A DNA stretch of 62,345 nucleotides from Leyella stercorea (GCF_021531655.1 NZ_JADYUF010000019.1:1-62345), one strand, 5' to 3'; counted from the stretch's first letter, positions 7,771 to 17,748 are shown. A program made the numbers and translations. The notes: generated by a model not told the origin, from the letters alone.

Positions 7771-7778
7771 CAAAGATA
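7771..7778 (-). promoter_or_regulatory. -7 promoter element of the structured leader / hxs operon
   Basis: The minus strand reads TATCTTTG, a TAnnTTTG match. Transcription from about 7764 would run through the structured segment into hxsD. No second box was found closer to hxsD. Confidence 0.5.
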
Positions 7779-7999
7779 ACACTTTTACTTTGAAAACCAC
7801 CTTGTTTGGCAGGTAAAGTATGATTTTAAGCCCTGATTTAACATTATTAAATATGTCAAAGAATTCCACTTTTACGTGATTTTTCCTGCTAAAAAGCTTG
7901 TATTATCAATGATTGTTCGTATCTTTACAACGTCAGTCCTCGCCAAGCCTCTTAACAATGCTCAAATCGTGCGAGGCGTTTTTGTTTATACACATTTGA

Positions 8000-8420
8000 A
8001 TATGGCGAATCTTATTCCCCTATACAAAACGGTTTGAATATTCAGAAAATCTCGTTAATTTGCTTGAATCTCGAGGTTTACAGATTTGTGACAGAAACAA
8101 AGCCATACAGTACCTTGACAATATTGGTTATTACAGATTGTCTGCTTATATGTATCCTTTGTTGAAGATGCCCAAAACAGCACATTTGTACAAGGAAGGG
8201 GCTACCTTCAAGAAGGTGATGATGCTTTATCGCTTTGACAAGAAACTATTGGAAACGTCAATGCCATTTATCGCAACATTAAACAAAATCGCATACGCAA
8301 GCGTATTGCCAAACGTTTTGGTTTACCTATAAATGTGTTTGAGTCATGGCTCACCCGAAATTGACTTAAAAGCTCTCGGCTTTCCACATGGATGGGAAAC
8401 GGAACCATTATGGAGGTAAT
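8000..8420 (+). pseudogene. Decayed Abi_2 (AbiD/AbiF-like) abortive-infection gene
   Basis: Three pieces of an Abi_2 protein are readable. The first is PYTKRFEYSENLVNLLESRG onward through NIGYYRLSAYMYPLL and LYRFDKKL. The second, in another frame, is YRNIKQNRIRKRIAKRFGLP with FESWLT. The last is LKALGFPHGWETEPLWR. The order matches the family, but the middle of the gene is deleted and frames change near 8250 and 8360. Abi_2 proteins abort phage infection when intact; this copy cannot be functional. Tail copy C begins only a few bases after its last recognisable codon. Confidence 0.75.
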
Positions 8421-8422
8421 CT

Positions 8423-8542
8423 GTTGACGGCAAGCAGCTGGGTGCTGCCAAGGCAATCAATGGCACAGCATCGCAAGCCGTGTCCGAATCTGTTGTCATC
8501 GCCAAAATGGGCAATCAGACCATCAAGATTGCTGTAAAGTAA
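8423..8542 (+). pseudogene. BspA-like gene 3' end, T9SS-type tail (copy C)
   Basis: About 120 bases match the last 120 bases of copies A and B with only a few differences, encoding VDGKQLGAAKAINGTASQAV through the KIAVK stop. Homology begins abruptly at the end of the Abi_2 remnant. No upstream coding region belongs to it. Confidence 0.8.
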
Positions 8543-8565
8543 AAAATATATTGTTACGAAATACC

Positions 8566-8609
8566 AATCCCGAAGATGTTCCATGTAGGAATGTCTTCGG
8601 GATTTTTTA
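8566..8609. terminator. Rho-independent terminator after tail copy C
   Basis: AATCCCGAAGA pairs with TCTTCGGGATT, followed by TTTT. It still sits in the position expected for the original LRR gene's terminator. Confidence 0.8.
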
Positions 8610-8685
8610 TATAAATACAATAAACACCCCTTCTTTGCGTTATAAAAGTTGTAATATTACATAATTATATAACGTTTAAACTGAA

Positions 8686-9300
8686 ATGATTGAATATATA
8701 AAGGGTGAGCTTGCCGAGCTCACCCCAGCACAGGCTATTGTAGAAGCCTATGGCGTGGGTTATGCGCTCAATATATCGCTCAACACTTACGAGAACATAC
8801 AGGGCAAGAAGGATGTGAAGCTGTATGTACACGAGAGCCTTGTGACGGGTGGTCGTGACGACTCCTATACGTTCTTCGGATTTGCCACTAAGCAGGAGCG
8901 CGACCTCTACCGTCTGCTCATTACCGTGTCGGGAGTGGGAGCCAATACTGCTCGTATGATTCTTTCGGCAGCTCCTCCTGCCGAACTGGCTGGCGCTATA
9001 TCGTCGGGCAACGAACGTCTGCTTAAGGGTGTGAAGGGCATCGGACTGAAGACGGCTCAGCGAATCATCGTTGACCTTAAAGACAAGATACTGTCGCTTG
9101 GTATTGCACAGGAAGTGTCAGCGGGTTCGGCTGCCGACTCTACCATACCCTCAGACGTGCGTGATGAGGCTGTGGCAGCACTCACAATGCTTGGATTCTC
9201 GCCCGCTCCTACAGCCAAGGTTGTCACGGCTATTCTTACCGACGACCCCTCATTGCCCGTTGAGCAGGTGGTGAAGCTGGCACTGAAACAGATAAAGTAA
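8686..9300 (+). CDS. ruvA: Holliday junction branch migration protein RuvA
   Basis: A 204-residue RuvA. An N-terminal OB-fold ([20 protein letters not shown]) is followed by the double helix-hairpin-helix region ([16 protein letters not shown] and [20 protein letters not shown]). The C-terminal domain III that contacts RuvB is [20 protein letters not shown]. RuvA tetramers bind Holliday junctions and load the RuvB motor; ruvB and ruvC are not in the window. Length is normal. sprA follows closely, a pairing I know from other Bacteroidota, so the two are probably cotranscribed. This gene marks the return from the accessory island to the core chromosome. Confidence 0.97.
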   Translation: MIEYIKGELAELTPAQAIVEAYGVGYALNISLNTYENIQGKKDVKLYVHESLVTGGRDDSYTFFGFATKQERDLYRLLITVSGVGANTARMILSAAPPAELAGAISSGNERLLKGVKGIGLKTAQRIIVDLKDKILSLGIAQEVSAGSAADSTIPSDVRDEAVAALTMLGFSPAPTAKVVTAILTDDPSLPVEQVVKLALKQIK

Positions 9301-9361
9301 CATTACGCGACTTTTGAAAATTCTTAACACCATATTACTATTCTTACGCAAAGGGCTGGCT

Positions 9362-12300
9362 ATGGCATTGTCTGTCCGAACGTTTGTCGTCATACTCGTT
9401 ATGGCGGCAATGGCTGCTTTTGCCATGTCGCAACGTCCGCAACGTCGCAATATACGTCAGGCGCATGCCGACACGATAGCCATCAAGGCGCAGCCGCTCA
9501 TTGCCGACGACGACACCATACCCGACTCGCTTCTGCATCCACGCTGGCGCATACAGCGCACGCTGCCCATTACGCTCGACGACCTCAATCAGGGCGCCGC
9601 CGACCTGCAACGCCCCGACAATATGAAGCAGCAAGTGGAGTATGACGACTCGCTTGGACAGTATGTGGTAGGCCAGAAAATAGGCGGAACATATATAGCT
9701 GCGCCCGTTGTGATGACCGCACAGGAGTATATGCAATGGAGTGAGCGACAGCTTATGCGCAACTTCTTCCGCAAGAAGAACGACGAGATATATCAGGCTA
9801 AGGGCAAGGAGAAGTTCGACTTCAGCGACATGCACTTCGACCTGGGACCGGCTGAGAAGATATTCGGTCCCGGCGGTGTGCGCATACGTACACAAGGTAC
9901 AGCCGAACTGAAGTTCGGAGCTACTCTGAAGAACATCGACAATCCGTCGCTTCCCATACGCAACCGCAAGACTACTACCATGGACTTTGACGAGAAGATA
10001 AACGTCAACGTCAACGGACGTGTGGGCGACAAGGTGAACATGAACCTCAACTACAACACCGACGCTACGTTCGACTTCGACGCCCAAAACTTGAAACTGA
10101 AGTATGAGGGCAAGGAAGACGAGATAGTGAAGCTCGTTGAGGCTGGCAACGTGTCGTTCCCCTCCAACTCGTCGTTGGTGAAGGGAGCCTCGTCGCTATT
10201 CGGATTGCGTACCGACCTGCAGTTCGGCAGGTTGAAACTGCAACTTGTAGCTTCGCAGAAGAAGTCGTCTACTACGAGCGTGTCATCCAAGGGAGGCAAG
10301 CAGCTCACGCCGTTTGAGATAGGAGCGGCTAACTATGAGGAAAACCGCCACTTCTTCCTTGCGCAGTTCTTCCACGACATGTATGACGACTGGATGCGCT
10401 CTCTGCCCAACATCACGTCGGGCATAAAGATTAACCGCATAGAAGTGTGGGCTACCAACAAGACCGCCACTACAGCCAACACCCGCAACATCATCGCCCT
10501 TGCCGACCTCGGCGAGAACACCCGTGTGTCAAATACGTCGTGGACTGTGACCGGACAGCCCGTACCGTCCAACGCAGCCAATACCGAGTATCAGAGCATG
10601 GTGAATCAGTATGCTGCCGCACGCGACATCGACCAGACATCGGCTACGCTCGACGCCATACCGGGATTTGAAGGCGGAGCCGACTATGAGAAACTTGAGA
10701 AGGCACGCTTGCTCAATTCGTCGGAGTATACCGTAAATACGGCTCTCGGATACATATCGCTCAAGACACAATTGCAGACCGACCAGGTGCTTGCCGTTGC
10801 CTATGAGTACACATACGGCGGCGTGACCTATCAGGTGGGCGAGTTTGCCGCCGACAATACTGATGCTTCGAAGGCGCTGTTCGTGAAGTCGCTCAAGAAT
10901 ACGAGCAACAATCCGCAGCAGGCCAACTGGGGCCTGATGATGAAGAACGTATATTATCTGGCTTCGTCGGTAGAGCGCGACAAGTTCCGCCTCGATGTCA
11001 AGTTCCAGAGCGATACGGCAGGCGTCTACCTTACTTATATACCCGAACCGCAGGTGAAGGGACAGACCATCATTAAGATGCTTGGTGCCGACCGCCTCGA
11101 CAATAACAACAAGGCACACTCCAACGGATTCTTTGACTTCGTTGACGGCTATACCGTCACCAACGGTCGTGTGTTCTTCCCCGTTGCCGAACCCTTCGGC
11201 AAGTATATGTACAACTATCTCGTGCAGAAAGGAGTGGCTACAGACCAGGCTTCCAAATATGCCTTCACCGAACTCTACGATTCTACAAAGACCGTGGCGC
11301 GGCAGATAGCCGAGAAGGACAAGTATATGCTTACGGGACAGTTTCGCGGCACGTCAGCCAATGTTATTCAGACCGGTGCCTACAACATTCCGCAAGGCTC
11401 GGTAGTGGTAACGGCTGGTGGCATAGTGCTGGCTGAGGGTACCGACTACTCGGTTGACTATAATGCGGGAGAGGTGACCATTCTCAATCAAAGCATTATC
11501 GATGCCGGCACGCAGGTGAATGTGTCGCTCGAGAGCAACACCGACTATGGCATGCAGCGCAAGACCATGTTCGGAATGAACTGGGAGTACGACTTCTCGA
11601 AGAATTTCCAGCTGTCGGGTACCATACAGCATCTCTCCGAACAGTCGCTCACTAATAAGGTGGCTATGGGAGCCGAACCGCTCAACAATACCCTTTGGGG
11701 CATAAACATCAACTGGAAGCGCGAGAGCCAGTGGCTCACCAATATGCTCGACAAGCTGCCTTTGCTTCATCTCACGCAGCCGTCGCACATATCATTCACG
11801 GGCGAGTTTGCCCAACTCATAGCCGGACAGAGCCGAGGCACGCAGGACAATGCGTCGTATATCGACGACTTCGAAAACTCGAAAAACGCCATCGACGTGT
11901 CTACACCTACGTCGTGGGTTATCTCGTCTGTACCGTCGATGTTTCCCGAACAGGCCGACATGACCACGTTGCGTTCGGGCTTCAACCGCTCACGTCTGGC
12001 ATGGTACACTATTGATCCATTGTTCACACGCCGCTCGTCGTCGCTCACGCCAAGTCACATCAAGAGCGACCTCGAACAGCTCAGCAACCATTACGTACGC
12101 GAGTTCTATGTCAACGAGCTTTTCCCCAACCGCGACCAGAGTTCGTACAACGGAGCTACGTCGACGCTGTCCATACTCAATCTTGCCTACTATCCCAACG
12201 AGCGCGGACCGTACAACTTCAATCCCGACCTTGCACAGGACGGAACGCTCAACAATCCGCAGCAGCATTGGGGCGGCATGATGCGCAAGCTCGACACCAA

Positions 12301-15300
12301 CGACTTCGAGGCTGCCAATGTGGAGTACATCGAGTTCTGGATGCTTGACCCCTTCATCTATACACGTCGCGAGGGTAAGGCTTCGGAATATGGAGGCGAC
12401 TTCTACATCAATCTTGGCGAGGTGAGCGAGGACATCTTGCGCGACGGCAAGAAGTTCTACGAGAGCGGAATGCCTATCGACGGATTGCAGGCTTACACCA
12501 CAACGCAATGGGGCAAGGTGCCAAATCAAGCCACAACCACCTATGCCTTTGCTACATCGAAGGGCGCACGTGCCTTGCAGGACGTAGGTATGAACGGACT
12601 CAACGATGCCGAGGAGCAGAAGTGGGAACCGTATCAGCAGTTCTTGCGCGATATTCAGGGCAAAGTCAGCCCCGCCGTGTTCGATTCTATATGGGCAGAC
12701 CCTGCCGGCGACAACTACCACTATTATCGTGGATCAGACCTCGACCGCATCCAGGCACCCATATTGCGCCGCTATAAGTACATCAACAACCCACAGGGCA
12801 ACTCGCCCGACAACGAATCGCGCACCGAGAGTTACGACACTTCATACAAGTCTACGCCCGACGTTGAGGACATCAATCAGGACTACACGTTGGGCGAATA
12901 CGAGAAGTACTTCCAATATAAGGTGTCGATACGTCCCGAAGACCTTGAAATAGGTCGCAACTATATTGTCGACAAGCGCACTACAACACGCCGATTGCGC
13001 AACGGCCAGAAGGAGTCGGTCGACTGGTATCAGTTCCGCATACCGCTACGTGAGTACGAGCGTAGGGTGGGGGGCATCACCGACCTCACATCGATACGTT
13101 TCATGCGTATGTTTCTCACCGGATTCAAACACCCCATCGTGCTGCGCTTCGGTACGCTCGACCTTGTTCGAGGCGAGTGGCGTGTCTACGAGCAGAACCT
13201 CGACAACTCGTATGCTTCTACCGGAAGCCTTCAGGTGAGTGCCGTCAACATCGAGGAGAACAACGACAAGACACCGGTCAACTACGTCCTGCCTCCCGGT
13301 ATATCGCGCGAGCAGGACCCCACGCAGCCGCAGCTTGTAGAGAGCAATGAGCAGGCGCTGTCGATGACAGTCAACAATCTTGCTTCGGGCGAGTCGAAGG
13401 CTGTGTATAAGAACACGTCAATCGACATGCGTCAGTACAAGCGATTGCAGATGTTCGTGCATGCCAACTCGTTCGAGCAGAACATGACAAATCTTGAAAA
13501 CGGACAGCTTTCGGTATTCATACGCCTCGGTTCCGACTACAAGAACAACTTCTATGAGTACGAGATTCCGCTGAAGCTCACACCTCATCGCAACGACTAC
13601 AACAAATACTCTACTGCCGACCGTCTGCAGGTGTGGCCCAAGGACAATATGCTCGACATTCCGCTGTCGCTCCTCACCGGACTGAAGCGTGAGCGCAACA
13701 AGGCAAAGGCAATAGGACAGGCGTCGTACAATCGTCCGTACTCGGCTTACGATACCGATAATCCGCAGAACCGTATCACTATTGTCGGCAACCCGACGCT
13801 TGGTGATGTGAAGACTATGATTATAGGTGTGCGCAACAATTCAGCAAGCACAAAGAGTGGTGAGGTGTGGGTCAATGAGCTGCGCCTTAAGGACTACAAC
13901 AGTTCGGGAGGTTGGGCTGCGCAGGGCAACCTCAATGTTCAGCTGTCCGACCTTGGCAATGTCAATGTGCAGGGACGCTATACTTCGGCTGGCTTCGGCG
14001 GACTGGAGGACGGTGTGGCACAACGCTCCACAGACGACTATTCCAACTACTCGGTTACGACAAACGTAGAGCTTGGCAAGTTCTTCCCCGACAAGGCTAA
14101 GGTTTCGGCTCCGCTCTACTACTCGGTGACCAAGGAGAAGACGTCGCCCAAGTACAATCCGCTCGACAACGACATGCTGCTCGACGAGGCTCTCGATGCC
14201 GCTGCCAACAAGCACGAGCGCGACTCGATAGAGAGCATTGCCGTGACCAAGGTGACGCAGACCAATCTTTCGCTCTCAAACGTGAGAGTTGGCATACAGA
14301 CCAAGCGCCATCCTATGCCTTACGATCCTGCCAACTTCTCGTTCTCCTACTCGCATAGCCACAGCTACACTACGGGCGAGACTACGGTATATGAACGTGA
14401 GGACAACTGGCGTGGTGCAATGAACTATCAATGGAGTCCGGTGTACAAACCGCTCGAACCGTTCAAGAAGATCAAGTCGAAATCGAAGTGGCTCGACCTG
14501 CCACGCCGATTCGGATTAAACTGGTTGCCGCAGAACGTGGGCTTCAACACCGAGATAACGCGCAACTACTACGAACTGCAGGAGCGCGATATGGAGGCTA
14601 CTGAGAATCAGAACCTGCCGCTGACATTTGCGTCGCAGTTCTTGTGGAACCGTGAGTTCAACCTGCGTTGGGACCTTACGAAGAATCTGCACATGAACTT
14701 CCAGAGTGCTACCAATGCCGAGATTGAAGAGCCCTACATGCCTGTCAATAAGGATTTGTATCCCGACCGCTACGAGGTGTGGAAAGACTCGGTGTGGACA
14801 TCAATCAAGCACATGGGCACACCGCTCAACTACAACCAGCAGTTCCAGGCTTCGTACAAGTTGCCTATCAATCTGCTGCCCGTATTCGACTGGATTACGT
14901 CCGATGCCAGCTATACGGCATCGTACAATTGGGTGCGCGGTACCGACCTTGAAGACGGCACGTCGCTTGGCAATAACATAGCCAACAACCGTCAGGCTAA
15001 TATCAACGCCCAGTTCAATATGGAGAAATTGTACAATCATATACCGTTCCTCAAGAAGACCAATGAGCGTTTCCGTCGCGACAGTTCGCGTAGCAATAAA
15101 TCATCACAGAGTCGCAACAAGACATCGGGCAAGGATGCCAAGAACAATCGTCAGGCAGCACGCGATGAAAAGCTGCGCCGACAGTTGCCTAAGAACAAGC
15201 GGGCTTACGAGAAGGAGATAACCCTCTTGCCCGACACTACTCTTAAGGTTACGCATAGCCGTAAGACACGCCGCCTTATTGTAAGCGCCAAGACCGAAGA

Positions 15301-16918
15301 CGGCAAGCCGTTCCGCTTGCGCTATCGTCGCCTCGACGACAATAACATACGTATAATGAATAAGGTGGATTCGGCGTTGAAGCTCAAGATAGCTGTGTCG
15401 GCCAAAGAGCCGCTTGACGAGAAACGATGGTATCGCGCAGCACAGTCGGTGGCACGTGTGCTCATGATGGTGCGCAATGTCAGTCTGAGCTATCGCAACC
15501 AGTATGCCATGTCGCTGCCTGGATTCAAGCCTATGATAGGTGATGTGTTCGGACAGCGTTCGGGTATGGGTGCCATGTCGCCGGGTCTCGACTTCGCCTT
15601 CGGATTCATAGGCGACGGATATATCGAGAAGGCACGTCGCAACGGATGGCTATTGATGAACGATTCGCTCGCTACGCCAGCTACTACCAATCGTACCGAG
15701 GAGCTGCAGCTGCGTGCTACGCTTGAGCCTGTGCGCAATCTTAAGATCGACCTTACTGCCACACGCACCGTCACCACGGCTCGCTCGGTACAGTATATGT
15801 ACGAAGGCAATCCAACAACGCAGAGCGGTACGTTCACAATGACTACTACATCGCTTCGTAGTGCGTTTGAAGGTTCGGGCAATGCCAATAACGGCTATCG
15901 TTCAAAGTCGTTCGACAGGTTCTGCTCGTCGCTCGACAGGATACGCAATCGTGTTGAGGCTCGTTATGCAGGAGCCGTCTATCCTGCCGGAACAGCATTG
16001 GCTGGCAAGCCTTTCAATGCCGAGAATGGTGGAGTGAGCCGTTACAGTGCCGATGTCATGGTGCCGGCATTCCTCTCGGCTTACACCGAGATGGGCGACG
16101 GCGGACTGTCGATATTCCCTTCGCTCTCGCATCTGCTGCCCAACTGGACATTAAGATACAGCGGACTTTCGAAGCTGCCGTGGGTGCGCGACGTGTTCAA
16201 GAGCGTCAACATAAGCCACGCCTACAAGAGCGTTTACGCCGTTGGCTCGTATGCTTCGTACAGCACATATATGGAGTATATGAACGGTCTGGGCTTCATC
16301 AACGATGCCACAACCGGAATGCCCGTGCCCAACTCGATGTTCAACGTGTCGACCGTCAGCATCAACGAGGCGTTCTCGCCATTGCTCGGCATCGACGTGA
16401 CGCTGCAGAACAACATGACCATCAAGGCAGAGTATCGTACCACACGCGTCATGAGCCTTAGCATGACATCGGTACAAATCAATGAGGCGTCGTCGCACGA
16501 CTGGGTTATAGGCGCTGCCTATACGCTCAACAACTTCAATCCGTTCGGTGGCAATCGCCATCGTCGTGTGCGCCAGCGTGGTCGTTCAACGGTAGCTGGT
16601 GCGTCGCAGCAGAAGACGGGCTCTAACAGTCGCAACACTTCGTCAAGCGGAGTGAACAACGACCTCAAGCTGCGCCTCGACCTCAGTCTGCGCAAGCAGG
16701 CATCGATAACCCGCGACATCGCCACGATGACCTCGGCAGCCAACAGCGGCAATACGGCGTTCAAGCTGTCGTTCTCAGCCGACTACACCTTGTCGCGTAT
16801 GCTCACCATGAGCTTCTACTACGACCGCCAGACCAACACCCCGTTGCTTTCGTCGAGCAGTTATCCTACTACGACACAAGACTTTGGTTTGAGCATGAAA
16901 TTCTCGCTGACAAGGTAA
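9362..16918 (+). CDS. sprA: Type IX secretion system outer-membrane translocon SprA (Sov)
   Basis: A giant protein of about 2518 residues. SprA forms the very large outer-membrane barrel through which T9SS substrates leave the cell. I chose the ATG at 9362, giving the signal peptide MALSVRTFVVILVMAAMAAF. An in-frame TTG at 9314 would add 16 hydrophobic residues. Recognisable features are the early SprA_N region (FGPGGVRIRTQGTAELKFGA, then NVNGRVGDKVNMNLNYNTDA), a second related block later, long aromatic beta-strand-rich stretches, and a C-terminal strand ending in F (GLSMKFSLTR). A basic, low-complexity linker lies around 15070-15200. It follows ruvA after about 60 bases. Its presence implies the window's T9SS-type tails are meaningful export signals. 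Confidence 0.95.
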   Translation: MALSVRTFVVILVMAAMAAFAMSQRPQRRNIRQAHADTIAIKAQPLIADDDTIPDSLLHPRWRIQRTLPITLDDLNQGAADLQRPDNMKQQVEYDDSLGQYVVGQKIGGTYIAAPVVMTAQEYMQWSERQLMRNFFRKKNDEIYQAKGKEKFDFSDMHFDLGPAEKIFGPGGVRIRTQGTAELKFGATLKNIDNPSLPIRNRKTTTMDFDEKINVNVNGRVGDKVNMNLNYNTDATFDFDAQNLKLKYEGKEDEIVKLVEAGNVSFPSNSSLVKGASSLFGLRTDLQFGRLKLQLVASQKKSSTTSVSSKGGKQLTPFEIGAANYEENRHFFLAQFFHDMYDDWMRSLPNITSGIKINRIEVWATNKTATTANTRNIIALADLGENTRVSNTSWTVTGQPVPSNAANTEYQSMVNQYAAARDIDQTSATLDAIPGFEGGADYEKLEKARLLNSSEYTVNTALGYISLKTQLQTDQVLAVAYEYTYGGVTYQVGEFAADNTDASKALFVKSLKNTSNNPQQANWGLMMKNVYYLASSVERDKFRLDVKFQSDTAGVYLTYIPEPQVKGQTIIKMLGADRLDNNNKAHSNGFFDFVDGYTVTNGRVFFPVAEPFGKYMYNYLVQKGVATDQASKYAFTELYDSTKTVARQIAEKDKYMLTGQFRGTSANVIQTGAYNIPQGSVVVTAGGIVLAEGTDYSVDYNAGEVTILNQSIIDAGTQVNVSLESNTDYGMQRKTMFGMNWEYDFSKNFQLSGTIQHLSEQSLTNKVAMGAEPLNNTLWGININWKRESQWLTNMLDKLPLLHLTQPSHISFTGEFAQLIAGQSRGTQDNASYIDDFENSKNAIDVSTPTSWVISSVPSMFPEQADMTTLRSGFNRSRLAWYTIDPLFTRRSSSLTPSHIKSDLEQLSNHYVREFYVNELFPNRDQSSYNGATSTLSILNLAYYPNERGPYNFNPDLAQDGTLNNPQQHWGGMMRKLDTNDFEAANVEYIEFWMLDPFIYTRREGKASEYGGDFYINLGEVSEDILRDGKKFYESGMPIDGLQAYTTTQWGKVPNQATTTYAFATSKGARALQDVGMNGLNDAEEQKWEPYQQFLRDIQGKVSPAVFDSIWADPAGDNYHYYRGSDLDRIQAPILRRYKYINNPQGNSPDNESRTESYDTSYKSTPDVEDINQDYTLGEYEKYFQYKVSIRPEDLEIGRNYIVDKRTTTRRLRNGQKESVDWYQFRIPLREYERRVGGITDLTSIRFMRMFLTGFKHPIVLRFGTLDLVRGEWRVYEQNLDNSYASTGSLQVSAVNIEENNDKTPVNYVLPPGISREQDPTQPQLVESNEQALSMTVNNLASGESKAVYKNTSIDMRQYKRLQMFVHANSFEQNMTNLENGQLSVFIRLGSDYKNNFYEYEIPLKLTPHRNDYNKYSTADRLQVWPKDNMLDIPLSLLTGLKRERNKAKAIGQASYNRPYSAYDTDNPQNRITIVGNPTLGDVKTMIIGVRNNSASTKSGEVWVNELRLKDYNSSGGWAAQGNLNVQLSDLGNVNVQGRYTSAGFGGLEDGVAQRSTDDYSNYSVTTNVELGKFFPDKAKVSAPLYYSVTKEKTSPKYNPLDNDMLLDEALDAAANKHERDSIESIAVTKVTQTNLSLSNVRVGIQTKRHPMPYDPANFSFSYSHSHSYTTGETTVYEREDNWRGAMNYQWSPVYKPLEPFKKIKSKSKWLDLPRRFGLNWLPQNVGFNTEITRNYYELQERDMEATENQNLPLTFASQFLWNREFNLRWDLTKNLHMNFQSATNAEIEEPYMPVNKDLYPDRYEVWKDSVWTSIKHMGTPLNYNQQFQASYKLPINLLPVFDWITSDASYTASYNWVRGTDLEDGTSLGNNIANNRQANINAQFNMEKLYNHIPFLKKTNERFRRDSSRSNKSSQSRNKTSGKDAKNNRQAARDEKLRRQLPKNKRAYEKEITLLPDTTLKVTHSRKTRRLIVSAKTEDGKPFRLRYRRLDDNNIRIMNKVDSALKLKIAVSAKEPLDEKRWYRAAQSVARVLMMVRNVSLSYRNQYAMSLPGFKPMIGDVFGQRSGMGAMSPGLDFAFGFIGDGYIEKARRNGWLLMNDSLATPATTNRTEELQLRATLEPVRNLKIDLTATRTVTTARSVQYMYEGNPTTQSGTFTMTTTSLRSAFEGSGNANNGYRSKSFDRFCSSLDRIRNRVEARYAGAVYPAGTALAGKPFNAENGGVSRYSADVMVPAFLSAYTEMGDGGLSIFPSLSHLLPNWTLRYSGLSKLPWVRDVFKSVNISHAYKSVYAVGSYASYSTYMEYMNGLGFINDATTGMPVPNSMFNVSTVSINEAFSPLLGIDVTLQNNMTIKAEYRTTRVMSLSMTSVQINEASSHDWVIGAAYTLNNFNPFGGNRHRRVRQRGRSTVAGASQQKTGSNSRNTSSSGVNNDLKLRLDLSLRKQASITRDIATMTSAANSGNTAFKLSFSADYTLSRMLTMSFYYDRQTNTPLLSSSSYPTTTQDFGLSMKFSLTR

Positions 16919-16990
16919 ACGGTAAGCTCAGTTTGGGTAGCCGATAATAGCTGCAAATATAAGACAAGCGGTAAAAAAGTGTTACAAAAC

Positions 16991-17026
16991 AAAAATCGAT
17001 TCCAGAGATTTCGGAAGCCGATTTTA
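16991..17026. terminator. Hairpin terminator downstream of sprA
   Basis: AAAATCG..TTCC pairs with GGAA..CGATTTT, about 70 bases after the sprA stop. Confidence 0.6.
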
Positions 17027-17061
17027 TAGCTTTTCGTAGGGTGCGACATCATCCTACACTT

Positions 17062-17122
17062 CAATTTGGGCTTCTTTGCTCTTCAAATGGATTACATTTG
17101 GAGAGCAAAGAAGCCCAAATTG
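17062..17122. repeat. 28-bp-arm inverted repeat (long hairpin)
   Basis: Bases 17062-17089 are the reverse complement of 17095-17122 with a single mismatch, around a 5-base loop GATTA. The arms carry CAATTTGGGCTTC and its complement. It lies in the 830-base gene-free stretch between sprA and the regulator. That stretch otherwise holds the hairpin at 16991, two 22-bp-period repeats and one promoter. Confidence 0.85.
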
Positions 17123-17127
17123 CATTG

Positions 17128-17192
17128 TAAAAGAGCCTCAAATGGATGGCAAAAGTACTCCTTTTGCAATGAAAAGGATATCTTTTCAGTCT
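17128..17192. repeat. Degenerate 22-bp-period palindromic array (three units)
   Basis: Units AAAAGAGCC, AAAAGTACTCCTTTT and AAAAGGATATCTTTT start at 17128, 17150 and 17171. They are degenerate relatives of the AAAAGGAGTCCTTTT arrays at 31644, 42263 and 55337. Confidence 0.5.
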
Positions 17193-17505
17193 CATAGAAT
17201 TGCACATTCCGGCTCTCGTCGCACATAAAGCTGTGGGCAACAGCAATATAACGCTGCACGCGTAAAACTCGAGAATTTCGAGCCAAAGATTTCATAACAC
17301 GCTCAACTCATAGTTTTGAGCGGTTAGAAATGCAAATATTGTACAGTCAGGCGTAGGGGGCTATGGCGTCCCCGCCGTAGTCTGGGCAAACAATAGCGTA
17401 AGTCGTATCTCTTGCGCAGCATCATTCCGAACAGCTTGCCATACAACCGTTTAGCAAGAACCAGCTTGATGCACGCTTCCAGTACCGTTTTCAGTACCGC
17501 CTAAC

Positions 17506-17593
17506 TGGTACTGGAGTTTCATATAGGTGGTACTGGAGTTTCACCTAACTGGTACTGGAGTGTTACTTATGTGGTACTGGCAAAGAACTTATA
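17506..17593. repeat. 22-bp tandem array with GGTACTGG core (four units)
   Basis: TGGTACTGG recurs at 17506, 17528, 17550 and 17572, exactly 22 bp apart. Intervening bases differ except for a shared AGTTTCA in the first two. Inverted copies (CCAGTACC at 17479, CAGTACC at 17492) lie just upstream. Confidence 0.85.
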
Positions 17594-17715
17594 TGCATAA
17601 ATCCTGCATCCCGATTGATGTGTTCCTCGTATTTATCAAAATCCATTCTGGAGTCAGCTCCTACCTTTTCAAGCATCAGTCTTATCACTTCTGTTCAAAT
17701 CTCGTTTATTATTTG

Positions 17716-17723
17716 TATATTTG
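17716..17723 (+). promoter_or_regulatory. -7 promoter element of the winged-helix regulator
   Basis: TATATTTG is a perfect TAnnTTTG, 25 bases before the ATG at 17749. Confidence 0.65.
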
Positions 17724-17748
17724 CAACAAATAATATAATGTGAAAATT

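Noticed and set aside
7417..7816. Several short frames on both strands upstream of hxsD
   Set aside because: They overlap each other in opposite directions, have no domain or ribosome site, and follow the structured repeats.
9344..10087. Long antisense frames opposite sprA and clpB
   Set aside because: They mirror real genes with strong motifs and have no promoters or recognisable domains.
17062..17122. Long hairpin read as insertion-sequence ends
   Set aside because: The arms are only 5 bases apart, so there is no room for a transposase, and no flanking target duplication was seen.
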